Below are positions 63,330-64,000 of a stretch of 64,000 bases of DNA, piece after piece. Made by a program: the position numbers and the translations under genes. Source of the DNA: Pelagibacterium xiamenense (GTDB taxonomy: Bacteria; Pseudomonadota; Alphaproteobacteria; Rhizobiales; Devosiaceae); contig NZ_JAJOYS010000002.1 of NCBI RefSeq assembly GCF_021166475.1, positions 186,001 through 250,000 on the forward strand, in the 5' to 3' direction. The notes beneath the pieces were generated by a model. The model was given only the letters and a program-made list of their open reading frames with translations. It ran no database searches and was not told the DNA's origin. Each line of letters opens with the position of its first letter. The stretch's first letter is position 1.

Positions 63330-63758
63330 TTAGTTGAACGCAAAGACAGCCGAGAAGATGGCCAGCAGCCCGAATATGCCGCTTCCCATTCCCGCCAGCT
63401 TCACGCGCTTCATCGCATCCGCGTCGCCCGTTTTGGCCTTGGGGTAGGACGCCGCGCCCACCGCGATCGAAATCGTGAGCGCCACGACAAACGCCATCTT
63501 GACCCAGAACCAGGCCCCGAGCCCGCCGGCCCCACCATATCGCAGCCAGACGATGAGCGGCCCGGTAATCCACAAAAGCGCGATGCCGGCATAGCTGTTG
63601 ACGCGCAGCATTTCACCAAAGCGCAGCAACCCCGTCCGCAGTTCCGGCCCCGCGCTTGCCATCAACCGCCCCTGCATCGAAAGCGCAATCCCCGCGCCCA
63701 TGCCCAGAACCAGCGCAAATAAATGCAGAAACAACAATATATTGGCGAGAATTTCCAT
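63330..63758 (-). CDS. Small integral membrane protein, function unknown
   Basis: This 142-residue protein has four predicted membrane segments (~3-28, 52-75, 82-105 and 118-140), a cytoplasmic-looking R-L-M-A-S-A-G-P-E-L-R-T loop after the first and a K-A-K-T-G-D-A-D-A-M-K-R-V-K loop before the last. No named family is recognised with certainty. Similar four-helix proteins are common in rhizobia. It lies 18 bp after the PhzF-family gene on the same strand and about 90 bp before the leuA leader. Confidence 0.65.
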   Translation of the reverse strand: MEILANILLFLHLFALVLGMGAGIALSMQGRLMASAGPELRTGLLRFGEMLRVNSYAGIALLWITGPLIVWLRYGGAGGLGAWFWVKMAFVVALTISIAVGAASYPKAKTGDADAMKRVKLAGMGSGIFGLLAIFSAVFAFN

Positions 63759-63776
63759 GCCAGCCTCCCCTGTCGC

Positions 63777-64000
63777 CTATTCGCTCAGATCGAGCACCCC
63801 TTCGCCAAGAACGACAGCCGATCCTCCGATACCCGGATGCCTGAGCCTGCCGTTCTCGATATTGATCTGCAATTCGATAAGGCTCGGCCGCCCCATCTCC
63901 CGCCCCTGCCGCAGACGGACCGTGTGGAAGCCGTCATCATAGCGGCCGCTTTCGGCCAGAAGCCCGATGAGCGCGGCAGCGGCAGAGCCGGTAGCCGGAT
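63777..64000 (-). CDS. PhzF-family isomerase, C-terminal part (cut by window edge)
   Basis: The last 74 codons of a PhzF/phenazine-biosynthesis-like gene are visible. They begin with the family's P-A-T-G-S-A-A motif of the second half-barrel, then Q-G-R-E-M-G-R-P-S near residue 36 of the fragment and a terminal G-G-x-A-V-x-x-x-E-G-x-L. Most PhzF homologs outside phenazine clusters are isomerases or epimerases of unknown substrate. The gene's start lies beyond base 64000. The membrane-protein gene follows 18 bp downstream. Confidence 0.75.
   Translation of the reverse strand, partial: PATGSAAAALIGLLAESGRYDDGFHTVRLRQGREMGRPSLIELQINIENGRLRHPGIGGSAVVLGEGVLDLSE

Overview
The window is GC-rich, densely coded DNA from an alphaproteobacterium. 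The best fit is Hyphomicrobiales, possibly Devosiaceae; this placement is an inference from gene content and order. The evidence is a Caulobacter/rhizobial flagellar set (fliX divergent from flgI, a short FlgJ-like protein, FlbY/FlgN-like, tandem flagellins, flbT, flaF), CtrA-type TTAA-N7-TTAA boxes, a DksA with one cysteine, and a giant 11-residue-repeat membrane protein resembling the Growth Pole Ring (GPR) protein of polar-growing Rhizobiales. No insertion sequences, prophage genes or CRISPR arrays were seen.

Layout. 1-7.7 kb: the 3' part of an M32 carboxypeptidase, a DHFR-like reductase, copy A of an intergenic repeat, a YeaQ/GlsB membrane protein, a subtilase with a C-terminal beta-barrel, an ABC-F ATPase and an OmpA-family protein. 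7.8-21.3 kb: flagellar region (dksA, fliX, flgI, flgJ-like, flbY-like, two flagellins, flbT, flaF, repeat copy B, flgL, flgK, flgE). 21.5-26.4 kb: P-loop ATPase, metA, ycjX-ycjF and a small exported protein. 26.7-29.5 kb: its paralog, then an ars operon (arsR, LMW-PTP-type arsC, acr3, glutaredoxin-type arsC). 29.5-37.3 kb: a LysE exporter and a sulfate-assimilation operon (cysG, DUF2849, cysI, a cysH-DUF934 fusion, ferredoxin reductase, ferredoxin), then a second ferredoxin and an HPt protein. 37.7-42.9 kb: the GPR-like giant. 43-47 kb: a glycosyltransferase, two PlcP-like metallophosphoesterases and an MFS transporter, a set that suggests phospholipid-to-glycolipid remodelling. 47-64 kb: DUF1697, an exported NagZ-like enzyme, a CHASE2-PAS-GGDEF-EAL protein, acs, a GNAT-like protein, a flippase with a FemAB-like protein, a secreted metallophosphoesterase, tRNA-Lys(CTT), periplasmic msrA, a VOC protein, a GNAT, leuA with a leucine-rich leader peptide, a membrane protein and the 3' part of a PhzF-family gene.

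The observations most worth following are the paired intergenic repeat, which has a conserved core and a variable hairpin whose position is kept while its stem sequence is not; the 61-unit 11-residue repeat array of the GPR-like protein with an exact CtrA box upstream; the leuA leader/attenuator; the cysH-DUF934 fusion; the PlcP/glycosyltransferase cluster together with a candidate Pho box 5' of the secreted phosphoesterase; and the pair of small exported two-cysteine proteins.
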